DNA of 63,630 bases from Neopararhizobium haloflavum (lineage in GTDB: Bacteria; Pseudomonadota; Alphaproteobacteria; Rhizobiales; Rhizobiaceae), in NCBI RefSeq assembly GCF_002750855.1, contig NZ_NWUC01000012.1, forward strand, positions 1-63,630, read 5' to 3'. Under the pieces are notes generated by a model that worked only from the letters and a program-made list of their open reading frames with translations, did not search any database and was not told the origin of the DNA. Positions within the stretch are counted from its first letter, which is position 1. Each line of letters opens with the position of its first letter. The position numbers were made by a program, and so were the translations under genes. Below are positions 50,167 to 58,854 of this stretch, in pieces.

Positions 50167-51534
50167 GTGAGTTCGATCGATCTCGATGGCGCCGGCGATG
50201 ATCGGCCGAAAATCCGTCGCCTGAACCGCTTGCCCATCATCGCCTTCATCGTTCTGGTGGTGGTGTTTATAGGCGTCGTCTTTTGGGGCCTTTCGCAACG
50301 TGGTTTTCGCCCCGGCGACGGCGGGCCGGGAACGTCCAGCGGACAGCCGGCATCCGATCTGGCCGATGAACTGACGCGGGGCGTCCCGCCCGGCATCATC
50401 GGTGAACCGGCGCGGCCAACGACGCCCACGATTCCCCAGGTTGATGAGGATGGCCAGCCCATCATCACCAATCCCTTCCAGCCTCAACCGACGCAAACGC
50501 CACAACGGCCACAGGTCCAGCAAATCCAGACCCAGCAACAGGCGAGCGAAAGCGAAGCTGAATGGCGCGCTCGACTGCAACGCGAGTTTGAGGAAGCCCG
50601 GCTTCGCGAAGAGCATCGCCAGGAAATGGCCCAGATTCAGGCGCGGCCCACGGCGGCCAATAGCCCCATGTCGATCGACCTGAGCAATGTCGAGGCCGCG
50701 CAAGGGGGCCAACAGGGAGGCCAGCCTGCCGGGGGAGCCGGGCAACGCGCCGGCTTTGGCGGCGCTGCGGGCAATCCTGCCGTGCAGGATCTCTACGCAG
50801 CGGCGATGCAGGCCGGATTGGGCGGGCAGGGCGCTCGACCCGATTCGAATAATCAGGCAGGCAAGGACGCCTTTTTCAATCAGGAAATTACCGACCTCGG
50901 CTATCTGCCCAATCAGGTCGTTCCGCAAATGTCGCGCTACGAGCTAAAGCGCGGTTCGGTCATCCCCGCAACGCTGCAAACCGGCATCAATTCCGATCTT
51001 CCCGGCCGCATCACGGCCCAGGTTCGACAGAACGTATTTGATAGCGCGACAGGCCACCGGCTTCTGATTCCGCAGGGAACACGGCTCATTGGGCGCTACG
51101 ATTCCAACGTCTCATTTGGGCAAAGCCGCGTTCTGGTTATATGGACCGATCTTGTGTTCCCGAACGGGTCAACGCTGCAAATCGGCGGCATGCCCGGCAT
51201 GGATTCCGAAGGCTATAGCGGCTTCCGCGATCAGGTGAATAATCGCTATCTCGAAACGTTCGGGTCCGCGATCCTGATTGCATTGATCGGGACTGGCATC
51301 GATGCGGCGCTACCGCAATCGAACACCTCGCCTTTCCAGCAAAACCAGAACAGCCTTGAGGACGCAGCGCGCCGCAATTTCGCGGAAACCTTTGGTCGCG
51401 TGGCCGATCAAACGATCACCCGCAATCTCGACGTCCAGCCTACGCTCGAAATCCGGCCAGGCTATCAGTTCAACGTCTTTGTTGAGCAGGACATTATTTT
51501 CCCCGGCTCGTTCAATTCGCCTTGGGGACGCTAA
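50167..51534 (+). CDS. trbI: Mating channel protein TrbI (VirB10 family)
   Basis: A 455-residue protein spanning both membranes. One helix near residue 25-45 (IAFIVLVVVFIGVVFWGL), a proline/glutamine-rich periplasmic stalk (residues 60-210), and the VirB10 beta-barrel with VIPATLQTGINSDLPGRI, LLIPQGTRLIGRYDSNV and GYQFNVFVEQDIIF. The start is GTG at 50167. It closes the trb operon before a strong terminator. Confidence 0.94.
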   Translation: MSSIDLDGAGDDRPKIRRLNRLPIIAFIVLVVVFIGVVFWGLSQRGFRPGDGGPGTSSGQPASDLADELTRGVPPGIIGEPARPTTPTIPQVDEDGQPIITNPFQPQPTQTPQRPQVQQIQTQQQASESEAEWRARLQREFEEARLREEHRQEMAQIQARPTAANSPMSIDLSNVEAAQGGQQGGQPAGGAGQRAGFGGAAGNPAVQDLYAAAMQAGLGGQGARPDSNNQAGKDAFFNQEITDLGYLPNQVVPQMSRYELKRGSVIPATLQTGINSDLPGRITAQVRQNVFDSATGHRLLIPQGTRLIGRYDSNVSFGQSRVLVIWTDLVFPNGSTLQIGGMPGMDSEGYSGFRDQVNNRYLETFGSAILIALIGTGIDAALPQSNTSPFQQNQNSLEDAARRNFAETFGRVADQTITRNLDVQPTLEIRPGYQFNVFVEQDIIFPGSFNSPWGR

Positions 51535-51537
51535 CCA

Positions 51538-51562
51538 ACGGCGGCTTAGGCCGCCGTTTTTC
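51538..51562 (+). terminator. Rho-independent terminator of the trb operon
   Basis: ACGGCGGC (51538-51545) and GCCGCCGT (51550-51557) pair perfectly with a four-base loop and are followed by five Ts. It starts three bases after the trbI stop. It is the clearest intrinsic terminator of the window. Confidence 0.92.
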
Positions 51563-51580
51563 TATGAGTAGGAGTTCATC

Positions 51581-52198
51581 GTGAAGCTAACGAAAGCTGG
51601 CGTCCGATTGCCATTCATCCTAAGCGCGACGGTTTTTCTGACTGGCTGCTTAGCCCCCGAAACCATCAATGCCGACATAACGACAAACGGTAACGACTAT
51701 ACGCTGCGAATCGAAAGCACGATGGCCGACGCTCGCGCTGCCATGGCGGCCGCCGAAGGGAGGCTTTCGGCCCAGGATGACGAGGGCGCGCGTCGAATGG
51801 CTGCAAATGACGCGGACATGCCCGGCTTCGAGCGCTTTGAATATATCGGTGAGGGGCGGTTTGAGCTTGTGGTCGATCTCGCCGGTACGCTTGCCGAGGG
51901 CGAAAGCATCGGCTTTCCGAACACGCGCACCAATACCGACAACTATCTGCGCCTCGAGCGACTCGAGGATGGCACGATTGAAATTAGCTCGCCCGAAATT
52001 CCGGCCAATAATCTCGCCCAGCTTGAGCAATTGCCGTTCACGCCGACGGGAACCGTAAGAGTGACGCCGGCAGCCAATGATCGCGTCCTCGACCACAATG
52101 CCGATCGCGCGCCTGCAATGCTCGATCGCGCGTACGTTTGGAATGTGGAGGCCTGGGAGGACCGAATTTTCATTCGGATCGAACCAAACGGGGGGTAA
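51581..52198 (+). CDS. Lipoprotein, unknown, next to the trb operon
   Basis: A 205-residue lipoprotein: GTG start with AGGAG upstream, signal peptide and lipobox FLTGC (Cys23). The mature part is acidic, with a beta-rich repeat-like region (GRFELVVDLAGTLAEGESIGF; TVRVTPAANDRVLD). It is separated from trbI by the terminator and coupled to the next gene. A surface-exclusion or mating-related role is possible from position only. No family recognised. Confidence 0.7.
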   Translation: MKLTKAGVRLPFILSATVFLTGCLAPETINADITTNGNDYTLRIESTMADARAAMAAAEGRLSAQDDEGARRMAANDADMPGFERFEYIGEGRFELVVDLAGTLAEGESIGFPNTRTNTDNYLRLERLEDGTIEISSPEIPANNLAQLEQLPFTPTGTVRVTPAANDRVLDHNADRAPAMLDRAYVWNVEAWEDRIFIRIEPNGG

Positions 52199-52206
52199 AT
52201 TGGGCA

Positions 52207-52812
52207 GTGACCGGACCAAATCAATTGCGCGTACAGCGCATCAGTCGCAGCAAGTTTAAAACGATCTATCAGGTGGTGGCCGACCATTGTGGGCAACCCA
52301 TAACAGTCGATGGCCTGACATATGAGCCGCAGAACGATTTCAATCCGTCTCATGACGAGTTGATTTTCCCCTCGGGCGTTAGCTGTCCTGCGCTCGCCAC
52401 AAGAAACCGGCTATGGCCGGCTGTCGAGGCGGCCGAGCTTCGCGCGGATGCGAACCTTGCAACCCATTGGCAGGGCGTCATTCCAGCCGAGTTGCATGGT
52501 ATAAGCGGCAACGCCTTATCGGTCGAGTTCGGCAAGCATCTTGCCGATTACCTCGGATCGGTTGTGCATCTTGTCGTCCTGCCTCCTTCGATGGCCGAGA
52601 ATGCACGACTTCGGGCACTTTGCACCACGCGGGAAGTCGGCCCGGAAGGCTTCGGGCTGAAGAACCGTTTCAACCTGAGCGTCGCGCAGCGCCGAAAGCG
52701 CGGATTCCCGATATCGCCCCGGACGGAGCTTAGCGATCTCCGCGCGGCTTGGGACAGGTTGTGTTCCGGCTATGTCGGTCGCAGAAACGCTACCCTGGCA
52801 GCGGCCTCATAA
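52207..52812 (+). CDS. MobA/MobL-like domain protein lacking the metal-binding histidines
   Basis: A 201-residue protein that follows the shape of a relaxase N-domain: LRVQRISRSKFKTIYQVVAD at the start, LWPAVEAAELRADANLATHW, VIPAELHG, and TTREVGPEGFGLKNRF. In TraA the corresponding stretch has PHVH followed by TTLRP; here it is NARLRALCTTREV, so the HxH metal ligands and the tyrosine region are lost. GTG at 52207 is nine bases after the lipoprotein stop. It is either a decayed relaxase or a domain reused for DNA binding. Confidence 0.6.
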   Translation: MTGPNQLRVQRISRSKFKTIYQVVADHCGQPITVDGLTYEPQNDFNPSHDELIFPSGVSCPALATRNRLWPAVEAAELRADANLATHWQGVIPAELHGISGNALSVEFGKHLADYLGSVVHLVVLPPSMAENARLRALCTTREVGPEGFGLKNRFNLSVAQRRKRGFPISPRTELSDLRAAWDRLCSGYVGRRNATLAAAS

Positions 52813-52943
52813 TTGAAAACCGGGACGGACATAGCGAGGGCCTGCCATCTTCCTGCTGGTTCAAGTGCGGCCATGACTGACTGGCTCGCGTTTGCGGGTG
52901 TGCTGCAAGCTAAGTCCGGGTCGCTTCTGGCAACCACGTCACC

Positions 52944-53034
52944 CCCGAATTTCCCCGGCCTAGTGCCTTCCTCGCGCTGCAAATTCGGGTCTGGCGCGGT
53001 CCTCTGCTTTGCGTCGGCCGTCCCGGTGCCAGCG
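52944..53034 (+). promoter_or_regulatory. Covarying leader element, copy C (upstream of DUF736 copy 2)
   Basis: Outer arms CCCGAATTT (52944-52952) and AAATTCGGG (52981-52989) are perfectly complementary and enclose GGCCTAGTGCC and CTCGCGC. The second module (CTCTGCTTTGCGTCGGCC then GTCCCGGTGC, 52998-53030) follows. Same order and orientation to its gene as copies A and B, here on the opposite strand of the plasmid. Confidence 0.6.
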
Positions 53035-53092
53035 GCGCTTTTCCCCGGCCATCGTCTGTTTGCATCACCAACGCGAACCCAGGAGTTCTCAA

Positions 53093-53428
53093 ATGACCGA
53101 TCTCACTAACTTCGTCAGGATCGATGAAAACAAGCTCATCGGCAATGTTGCCACGCTGACTTTCGATATCGACTTCACCGGCGAGCCGGTCGATAGCGAC
53201 AATCCCGACGCACCGAAATATCGCATCTTTGCGAAAAGCCCTCGTGGCAGAAAGATCGAAGTAGGGGCGATCTGGCAGAACACCAATCGCGAGGATAAGC
53301 CCTACTATTCGCTCTCGATGAACACGGGTCATTCGCGGTTCTATGCCAACCTGGGTCGCTATCCCGGCCAGGAAGAGGAAAATGTGTTCGCTGTCATCGA
53401 GCAGCAGCGGCGAGGGCAGGGGGCTTAG
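53093..53428 (+). CDS. DUF736-domain protein, copy 2
   Basis: A 111-residue DUF736 protein with the same landmarks as copy 1 (LTNFVRIDENKLIGNVATL, FTGEP, AKSPRGRKIEVGAIW, NTGHSRFYANLGRYPGQ). ATG at 53093 has AGGAG upstream. The two copies sit in separate parts of the plasmid and both have the covarying leader, so leader and gene were duplicated or inherited together. Confidence 0.88.
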   Translation: MTDLTNFVRIDENKLIGNVATLTFDIDFTGEPVDSDNPDAPKYRIFAKSPRGRKIEVGAIWQNTNREDKPYYSLSMNTGHSRFYANLGRYPGQEEENVFAVIEQQRRGQGA

Positions 53429-53540
53429 GCCCCCTTTTCCCATGCTTCGCCTCAGCGGTTCAAGCTAGGCGCCGTCCGGTATCGCTCGTTCAATTTTTCC
53501 TCCCGGCGCAACATTGAGCTTGACCGGAACTTCCAAGCAT

Positions 53541-53555
53541 GTTCCTGCTTTGTTC
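53541..53555. promoter_or_regulatory. SOS (LexA) box upstream of umuD
   Basis: GTTC-CTGCTTT-GTTC matches exactly the alphaproteobacterial LexA recognition sequence GTTC-N7-GTTC. It is 33 bases before the umuD ATG, so umuDC should be induced by DNA damage through the host LexA. Confidence 0.85.
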
Positions 53556-53587
53556 CTTTCGCTGAAATCGAAAGGATACCTTTTTGA

Positions 53588-54028
53588 ATGTTCATCCGGC
53601 TCAAATTCGAGGCCGAAATCTCGGTCCCCATGTTCGAACATGGGCTATGCGCCGGCTTTCCAAGCCCTGCTGACGACTTTCTGGACGAATCTATCGACCT
53701 CAATGTCCTGCTGGTCCGCAACCGACCGGCGACATTCCTTTGGCGCGTCGACGGCAGCTCTATGCGTGATGTCGGTATTTTCCACGGCGATATTTTGGTG
53801 GTTGATCGATCTCTGACGCCCATTGATGGCGATGTCGTTGTGGCGATCGTACACGGCGAACGCTCGCTCAAGCGCCTGCGCCTCGACGGAAAGCGACCGC
53901 GGCTGATGTTTGAGAACGCTGATATGCCGCTTTTTGAGCTGCCAGAGATTGCCGAAATCGAGATTTGGGGGGTTGTCGTCTGCAACATTCACTGGCTGCG
54001 CCGTCAGCCGGGCAGGGGCGTGCAATGA
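53588..54028 (+). CDS. umuD: UmuD-like self-cleaving polymerase V subunit
   Basis: A 146-residue S24-family protein. Cleavage site region GLCAGFPSPADD (Cys21-Ala22-Gly23), catalytic Ser58 in VDGSSMRD and Lys95 in GERSLKRL. RecA-assisted self-cleavage activates the UmuD'2C polymerase. It overlaps umuC by four bases. The upstream SOS box is described above. Confidence 0.93.
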   Translation: MFIRLKFEAEISVPMFEHGLCAGFPSPADDFLDESIDLNVLLVRNRPATFLWRVDGSSMRDVGIFHGDILVVDRSLTPIDGDVVVAIVHGERSLKRLRLDGKRPRLMFENADMPLFELPEIAEIEIWGVVVCNIHWLRRQPGRGVQ

Positions 54029-55332
54029 GCCGTGCCCTGGCCCTTGTCGACGGCAACAGCTTCTATTGTAGCTGCGAGCGTGTGTTCGATCCCAAAATCG
54101 CGACCAGGCCGGTGATTGTGCTTTCCAACAATGACGGTTGCGCCGTGGCGCGAACGGCAGAGGCGAAAGCCTTGGGCATCGGAATGGGAGAACCGTATTT
54201 TAAGATCCGCGAGCTGTGCGAACAGAACAAGGTGGCGGTTTTCTCGTCCAACTACACCCTGTACGGCGACATGAGCGCACGGCTCAACGCGATCTATCGC
54301 GAATGGGCTCCGGAAGTCGAAATCTACTCGATCGATGAGAGCTTTCTCGATTTTACGACAATTCCAGAACGGGACCGCTTGGCCTACGGGCGCGATCTCC
54401 GCGCGACCGTGCGCCAATGGACGGGGATTCCGACCTGTGTTGGCATCGGCCCGACGAAAACGCTCGCCAAACTGGCCAATCATATCGCGAAAAAGAACGA
54501 CGATCTGGGGGGCGTCTGTGACCTGACCGACCCCGCCGTGCGCGATCGCTGGTTGCCCAAGATCGAGGTGGGCGAGGTGTGGGGAATAGGCGGGGCTTCT
54601 GAACGTAAGCTGCTGCAACTTGGCATCGAAACCGTCGGCGACCTGCGCGATATGCCGGCGCGATCAGCACGCCAGTTGATGACTGTCGTTGGCGAAAAAA
54701 CCGTCCTTGAACTGCGCGGGATCTCGTGCATGGAGCTGGAAGAATTGCCGCCCCAGCGCAAGGGGTGCGCTGTGACGCGCAGTTTCGGCAAGCCAGTGAA
54801 GACGCTCGATGCAATGCTCGAGGCCGTTTCCGCCTATGCGACCCGCGCTGGTGAAAAGCTGCGTCGGCATGGGCTGGAAACCTCGCATATGGTGGTATTC
54901 ATGCACACATCGCGATTCAATCAGCGCGACCCGTCTCATAGCGCGTCAAAGACGATCCACCTTGCCGAAAGCTCGGCTGACACGCTCGATCTGATTGATG
55001 CGGCCAAACGCGGCGCGCGCGCCGTGTTTCGTGAGGGCTTTGCCTACGCCAAGGCTGGCATCATCATGGATGATCTGATCGTCGCTGGCAGTGGGTCGCG
55101 TCCGCTGTTCGATGCGCACGATCGGGAAAAGTCCGCCGCGCTGATGACCGCTCTCGATGCGATCAATGGCAAATACGGCCGGGGGGCTTTGGTGCCAGCC
55201 GCGGCCGGGATCAAAAGACGGGAGTGGCAGACGAAATTCGACCGCCGTTCTCCGCGCTATACGACACGGCTGGAAGCGCTACCCACTGCGCTGAGTGGAT
55301 GGACGACAGGTGCAGAAAATTCAATGGTGTGA
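54025..55332 (+). CDS. umuC: UmuC-like Y-family DNA polymerase (Pol V catalytic subunit)
   Basis: A 435-residue translesion polymerase. Catalytic carboxylates: ALVDGNSFYCSCERVF (first Asp) and EIYSIDESFLDF (Asp-Glu). The fingers motif VIVLSNNDGCAVARTAEAKALG, helix-hairpin-helix and a C-terminal DUF4113-like end (RREWQTKFDRRSPRYTTR) are all present. Plasmid umuDC (as in mucAB, rumAB) raises mutation rate and survival after damage. Confidence 0.95.
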   Translation: MSRALALVDGNSFYCSCERVFDPKIATRPVIVLSNNDGCAVARTAEAKALGIGMGEPYFKIRELCEQNKVAVFSSNYTLYGDMSARLNAIYREWAPEVEIYSIDESFLDFTTIPERDRLAYGRDLRATVRQWTGIPTCVGIGPTKTLAKLANHIAKKNDDLGGVCDLTDPAVRDRWLPKIEVGEVWGIGGASERKLLQLGIETVGDLRDMPARSARQLMTVVGEKTVLELRGISCMELEELPPQRKGCAVTRSFGKPVKTLDAMLEAVSAYATRAGEKLRRHGLETSHMVVFMHTSRFNQRDPSHSASKTIHLAESSADTLDLIDAAKRGARAVFREGFAYAKAGIIMDDLIVAGSGSRPLFDAHDREKSAALMTALDAINGKYGRGALVPAAAGIKRREWQTKFDRRSPRYTTRLEALPTALSGWTTGAENSMV

Positions 55333-55385
55333 GCGGTTTCCCACCCGGGTTCGGGTTGTTCAGTAACTCGATTGCCGCTTACTAT

Positions 55386-55406
55386 CTAATCGATTTAAAC
55401 GATTAG
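55386..55406. promoter_or_regulatory. 21-bp palindrome before the 55.4 kb gene
   Basis: CTAATCG-ATTTAAA-CGATTAG is fully palindromic in its arms, and its right end touches the ribosome site of the next gene. It may be an operator or a start-site hairpin. Confidence 0.5.
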
Positions 55407-55415
55407 GAGGCCAGG

Positions 55416-55775
55416 ATGCCGATTAAACGAGGGTCGGGACCGCTCTTTTGGTGGAACTGCGCAGCTTTCCTCGCCTGCTTTACTCCGGCGTGGTTCTTCT
55501 ATCATCAGTATGACCAAATCGCTGTTGGCAGCGGGCTTTTGGCTCTTGCTATCACTCAGATGGCTCTAGGAGTGTTTGACCAAAGCGGACCACCCTTCGC
55601 GATCAAATGGGAAATTGACTATTTGAACAAACACGTCGCGCGGGAAGGGGCGCAATTCAATTATCAGGTGGTCATTCCCGGCATACTGCATAGGGTTGTG
55701 AAGCACCGCGATGGGTCGGGCCGAAAGGAAGCCCTCGAAGCTGACGAAATTGAACCGGTATCGGGATCGGTCTAG
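55416..55775 (+). CDS. Small membrane protein, unknown
   Basis: A 119-residue protein with two hydrophobic segments near the N-terminus (WWNCAAFLACFTPAWFFY; GSGLLALAITQMALGVF) and a polar C-terminal half. AGGAGG lies seven bases before the ATG. Lower GC content than the backbone suggests recent acquisition. No family recognised. Confidence 0.65.
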   Translation: MPIKRGSGPLFWWNCAAFLACFTPAWFFYHQYDQIAVGSGLLALAITQMALGVFDQSGPPFAIKWEIDYLNKHVAREGAQFNYQVVIPGILHRVVKHRDGSGRKEALEADEIEPVSGSV

Positions 55776-55811
55776 TGTAGGTAGGCTGACGATAAATCTC
55801 TCAGGTGCTCT

Positions 55812-56426
55812 ATGCTCATTACGCGCAGTGATTATGAGCGAATTTACCGTGTCATAAACTCGCTATTGTTGAACGAGAACGCAAACCCCTCAGAGTGTTG
55901 CCTCTGGTTTAGTATGTACGGCGCGTTCATTCTCGAACAGAATTACAAGATCAACGCGAGTGCGCGAGCTGGCGTCGTTGGCTACAATCTAAATGATACA
56001 TTCATGCTCTTCGGCAGCCAAGACGAAACCGGGGCCGTGTCAGCCAATTCCAGCGCATTTCACTGCTGGGTCGAGGCTGATGGATGGCTGATCGATTTCA
56101 TGGCTCCTGCATTTCCTCGGCTTTTTGCTGCGGAGAACCGGCTCCCTTCAAAGATGCTGCAAAAGCCGCTCTCGATGGCAAAAGACTCACTCGATGAGGT
56201 TGACGTTTCGGGCGATTTTTTCGTTGCGCATTCACCGGAATTAACTCTCGAAATGACTCAGCACATGGCGTCGGCAGCTATGTTTGCCGATCTCGCTCAT
56301 ATCGCAAATGCCTGGTTTAGAAAGGCACCCAAAAAGATGAAGCGCTTTGCCGGAGTGTCTAAAGGTGCTGGCAAGCCCGTGCAGTCTGTCGAGCTTGTGG
56401 GAACACCACTGAGCGGCACTTGGTAG
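55812..56426 (+). CDS. DUF2026-like protein
   Basis: A 204-residue soluble protein. The stretch SMYGAFILEQNYKINASARAG, then FHCWVEADGWLIDFMAPAFP, is what I recall of the DUF2026 family, whose fold resembles cysteine peptidases/transglutaminases; Cys-His (FHCW, early CCLWF) are present. Function unknown. It sits in a low-GC accessory block with its neighbours. Confidence 0.6.
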   Translation: MLITRSDYERIYRVINSLLLNENANPSECCLWFSMYGAFILEQNYKINASARAGVVGYNLNDTFMLFGSQDETGAVSANSSAFHCWVEADGWLIDFMAPAFPRLFAAENRLPSKMLQKPLSMAKDSLDEVDVSGDFFVAHSPELTLEMTQHMASAAMFADLAHIANAWFRKAPKKMKRFAGVSKGAGKPVQSVELVGTPLSGTW

Positions 56427-56450
56427 CTTGATGGGAGCGGCGGGCTGGGG

Positions 56451-56933
56451 ATGAACGACTTCTCAAAACAGTCGATATCGGAACTGCTGAAAACCCATGC
56501 GAATGTGATGGAGGAACTGCGAAGCAGGAATGTTTTGCGGTCAGCAAATAATCCGACAGGCGATTTGGCAGAGTATTTGTTCTGCGCTGCCTTCCAATGG
56601 GCGCAGGAAACGAACTCGGCAAAGGCGTTTGATGCTAGAGACGATGCAGGTGTTCTCTACCAGATAAAGGGCAAGCGGATTCACAGCCGCAATAAGTCTC
56701 GACAGCTTTCAGCTATCCGCTCATTAGAAGGCTTCGATGTGCTGGCCGCCGTGCTGTTTGATGACGATTATCGAGTTACGCGTGCGGCGTTGGTACCAGC
56801 CGAGATTGTGCGTCAAAACGTGACTTTTAGAGCGCATACGAACAGCTACAAATTCATGTTGCGGGACGCCATCTGGAACATGCCAGATGTGGCCGATGTC
56901 ACAGAACGGCTCCGTGCCGTCGAGCAAGCTTGA
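56451..56933 (+). CDS. Possible PD-(D/E)xK-fold nuclease-like protein
   Basis: A 160-residue protein with GDLAEYLFCAAF followed by DARDDAGVLYQIKGKRI. An acidic residue, then D and Q-x-K separated by about 25 and 10 residues is the arrangement of restriction-endonuclease-like folds. The C-terminal half (EGFDVLAAVLFDDDYRVTRAALVPAEIV) also fits that fold, similar to domains found in anti-phage or restriction loci. It follows the DUF2026-like gene by 24 bases, so the two may act together. Confidence 0.55.
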   Translation: MNDFSKQSISELLKTHANVMEELRSRNVLRSANNPTGDLAEYLFCAAFQWAQETNSAKAFDARDDAGVLYQIKGKRIHSRNKSRQLSAIRSLEGFDVLAAVLFDDDYRVTRAALVPAEIVRQNVTFRAHTNSYKFMLRDAIWNMPDVADVTERLRAVEQA

Positions 56934-56964
56934 TATTCTACGCGTTCGCCTTATCTGGGCATCA

Positions 56965-57648
56965 TCAAAGCGAATTGACGACGGGCTTCTTGGTGTCTTC
57001 GCCTTGGTAGCGGGAAGAGTTGACCTCACGGCCAACCCGGAAGAATTCGAGCTGGTCGTCAATCTGGCTTTCGATCAGTACGGCTTTCGCGTCTGCGCCG
57101 GCAATGCTGGTATCAAGCCACGTATCATAAGAGACCGGATCGAGGATGATCGGCATCCGGGTATGAATGTGGGCAATGTTATCGACTGCCGGCGCGGTGA
57201 TGATCGTGCAGCTCGTCACGCTAAGCCTCTCGTTATGCGCCCATAGGCCAGCAAAAGAGAACGGCTGCGCATCGGGAAGCTGCAATAGCCAAGGGTCTTT
57301 CTTGCCGTCCTCGGCATTCGTCGTCCATTCAAAATACCCATCTGCCGGAATCAGGCATCGCTTTGATTTGAATGACTCGCGAAAGGCTCCTGAGGTATCG
57401 ACGGTCTCGATCCGGGCGTTAAACATGGCATGCTTGCCGATCTCCTTGGCAAAGAACGGCACCAGCCACCATCGGCCGTAATCGATTTCGAGCACGCCAG
57501 CTTTGTCCTGATGGGCAAAGAAAACGTCCTGTGTCGGCGCGATGTTGAATTGTGGCTGCACATTGGACGGCGGCAGGGCGCTATCGTGGATCGAATAGAG
57601 CGCGTGGATCTCGGCCCATGTCATTTGATTGGTAAAGCGACCGCACAT
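56965..57648 (-). CDS. SOS response-associated peptidase (SRAP; YedK/HMCES)
   Basis: A 227-residue protein that covalently traps abasic sites in single-stranded DNA. The essential Cys2 is present (MCGRF), with FNIAPTQ, FNARIET, RCLIPADGYFEW and HTRMPIIL, the full set of family motifs (active-site Asn, Glu and His). The start is fixed by the need for Cys2. It begins one base after the ligase stop, forming a repair operon. Confidence 0.93.
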   Translation of the reverse strand: MCGRFTNQMTWAEIHALYSIHDSALPPSNVQPQFNIAPTQDVFFAHQDKAGVLEIDYGRWWLVPFFAKEIGKHAMFNARIETVDTSGAFRESFKSKRCLIPADGYFEWTTNAEDGKKDPWLLQLPDAQPFSFAGLWAHNERLSVTSCTIITAPAVDNIAHIHTRMPIILDPVSYDTWLDTSIAGADAKAVLIESQIDDQLEFFRVGREVNSSRYQGEDTKKPVVNSL

Positions 57649-57649
57649 T

Positions 57650-58705
57650 TCATTCGTCCAAGCTGTAGACCGATCCGCGATCGGCCTTGTCGCGCATCCC
57701 TTTATAGGAGGCATGGCGAAGCTTACCGTCATTCGTCCATGCACGAAATTCGATTTCGGCTTCGAGGGCAGGGCGTACAAAAACCGCCCTTTTCGCACGG
57801 ACTGGCGCTGCTGGCGTGGCCACCTTGAGGTTGTCGAGACGGGTTTTCAGTTCCGTCGCCTGCGCGAACGAAAACCCCGTGCCAACCGATCCAACATAGA
57901 CTAGCTCTTCGCCGCGCTGGGCGGCGAGCATCAGATTAGCGATTGCGCCCGGCAATTTGGTCGATGGTTCATAGCCGATAACGACGAACGTTTCTCGCGA
58001 CACGCATTTGATCTTCAGCCAGTCGCCGTTCCGCCCAGGGCGATAAGGCTTATCGCGACGCTTCGCGATGATGCCTTCAAGCCCTAGGTTGCAAGCCGCT
58101 TCGAGAAACGCCTTTCCATCGGCGGCCACTTCCTCGGACAGCCGGATCGTTCCACCAGGCTCTCCTATAAGATCTTCGAGCATGTGTCGGCGTTCGTCGA
58201 GCGCCATGCGGGTCAGATCGTGGCCGTCGAAATAAAGCAAGTCAAACGCGTAGAAAACGACCTCGCCGCCTGTGGCTTTCTTGCCGCCGCGCCCGCCCAA
58301 TGCGTTCTGCAGGGCATTGAAGTCGGACCGGCCTTGATCGTCCAGAACAACGGCCTCACCGTCTAAAATCACCGTGGAGACGTGCAGCGCTGCGATCGCC
58401 CTTTCTAGCGCCGGAAATCGCTGGGTCCAGTCGTGGCCATTGCGGGTCAGGATACGGATCGAGCGTCCGTCGTTGTGAAGCGCCAGCCGGTATCCGTCCC
58501 ATTTGACCTCAAAGGCCCACTCGTCGCCATTGGGCGGCTCGACCGCCAGCTTGGCAAGGCAAGGTTCGACGCGGCTTGGGATAGGATCAAAGGGAAGTTG
58601 GGGCTGGTCGCGATCACGCGGCCGTCGCGCCTGACTGCGAACAGCCGGTTCCGGCTCCTGTTGGAGCCCGATCGATTTAGGCGGTTTGGCTGGCCTTTTC
58701 ACCAT
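57650..58705 (-). CDS. ATP-dependent DNA ligase (LigD/LigC type)
   Basis: A 351-residue ligase with the nucleotidyl-transfer motif EVKWDGYRLALH (Lys nucleophile), DGEAVVLD, FYAFDLLYFDG, EGIIAKRRDKPYRPGRNGDWLKIK and an OB-fold end. It has the ligase domain of LigD only: no polymerase or phosphoesterase domain. No ku gene is in the window, so it needs a host Ku or acts in nick repair. It is co-directional and nearly contiguous with SRAP. Confidence 0.93.
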   Translation of the reverse strand: MVKRPAKPPKSIGLQQEPEPAVRSQARRPRDRDQPQLPFDPIPSRVEPCLAKLAVEPPNGDEWAFEVKWDGYRLALHNDGRSIRILTRNGHDWTQRFPALERAIAALHVSTVILDGEAVVLDDQGRSDFNALQNALGGRGGKKATGGEVVFYAFDLLYFDGHDLTRMALDERRHMLEDLIGEPGGTIRLSEEVAADGKAFLEAACNLGLEGIIAKRRDKPYRPGRNGDWLKIKCVSRETFVVIGYEPSTKLPGAIANLMLAAQRGEELVYVGSVGTGFSFAQATELKTRLDNLKVATPAAPVRAKRAVFVRPALEAEIEFRAWTNDGKLRHASYKGMRDKADRGSVYSLDE

Positions 58706-58854
58706 TGTGCAAGTAGGCCAGATGATCATTAAAATTTCGACAGATTTAGCGCGCGCAATTTCGGTCTAGTGATCGGCACCAAAACGCGTGATAATGATTT
58801 AAAATCAATCGCTTAGTTCCATAAGATAGATTATGCGATTTTTCTAGGGGCACA

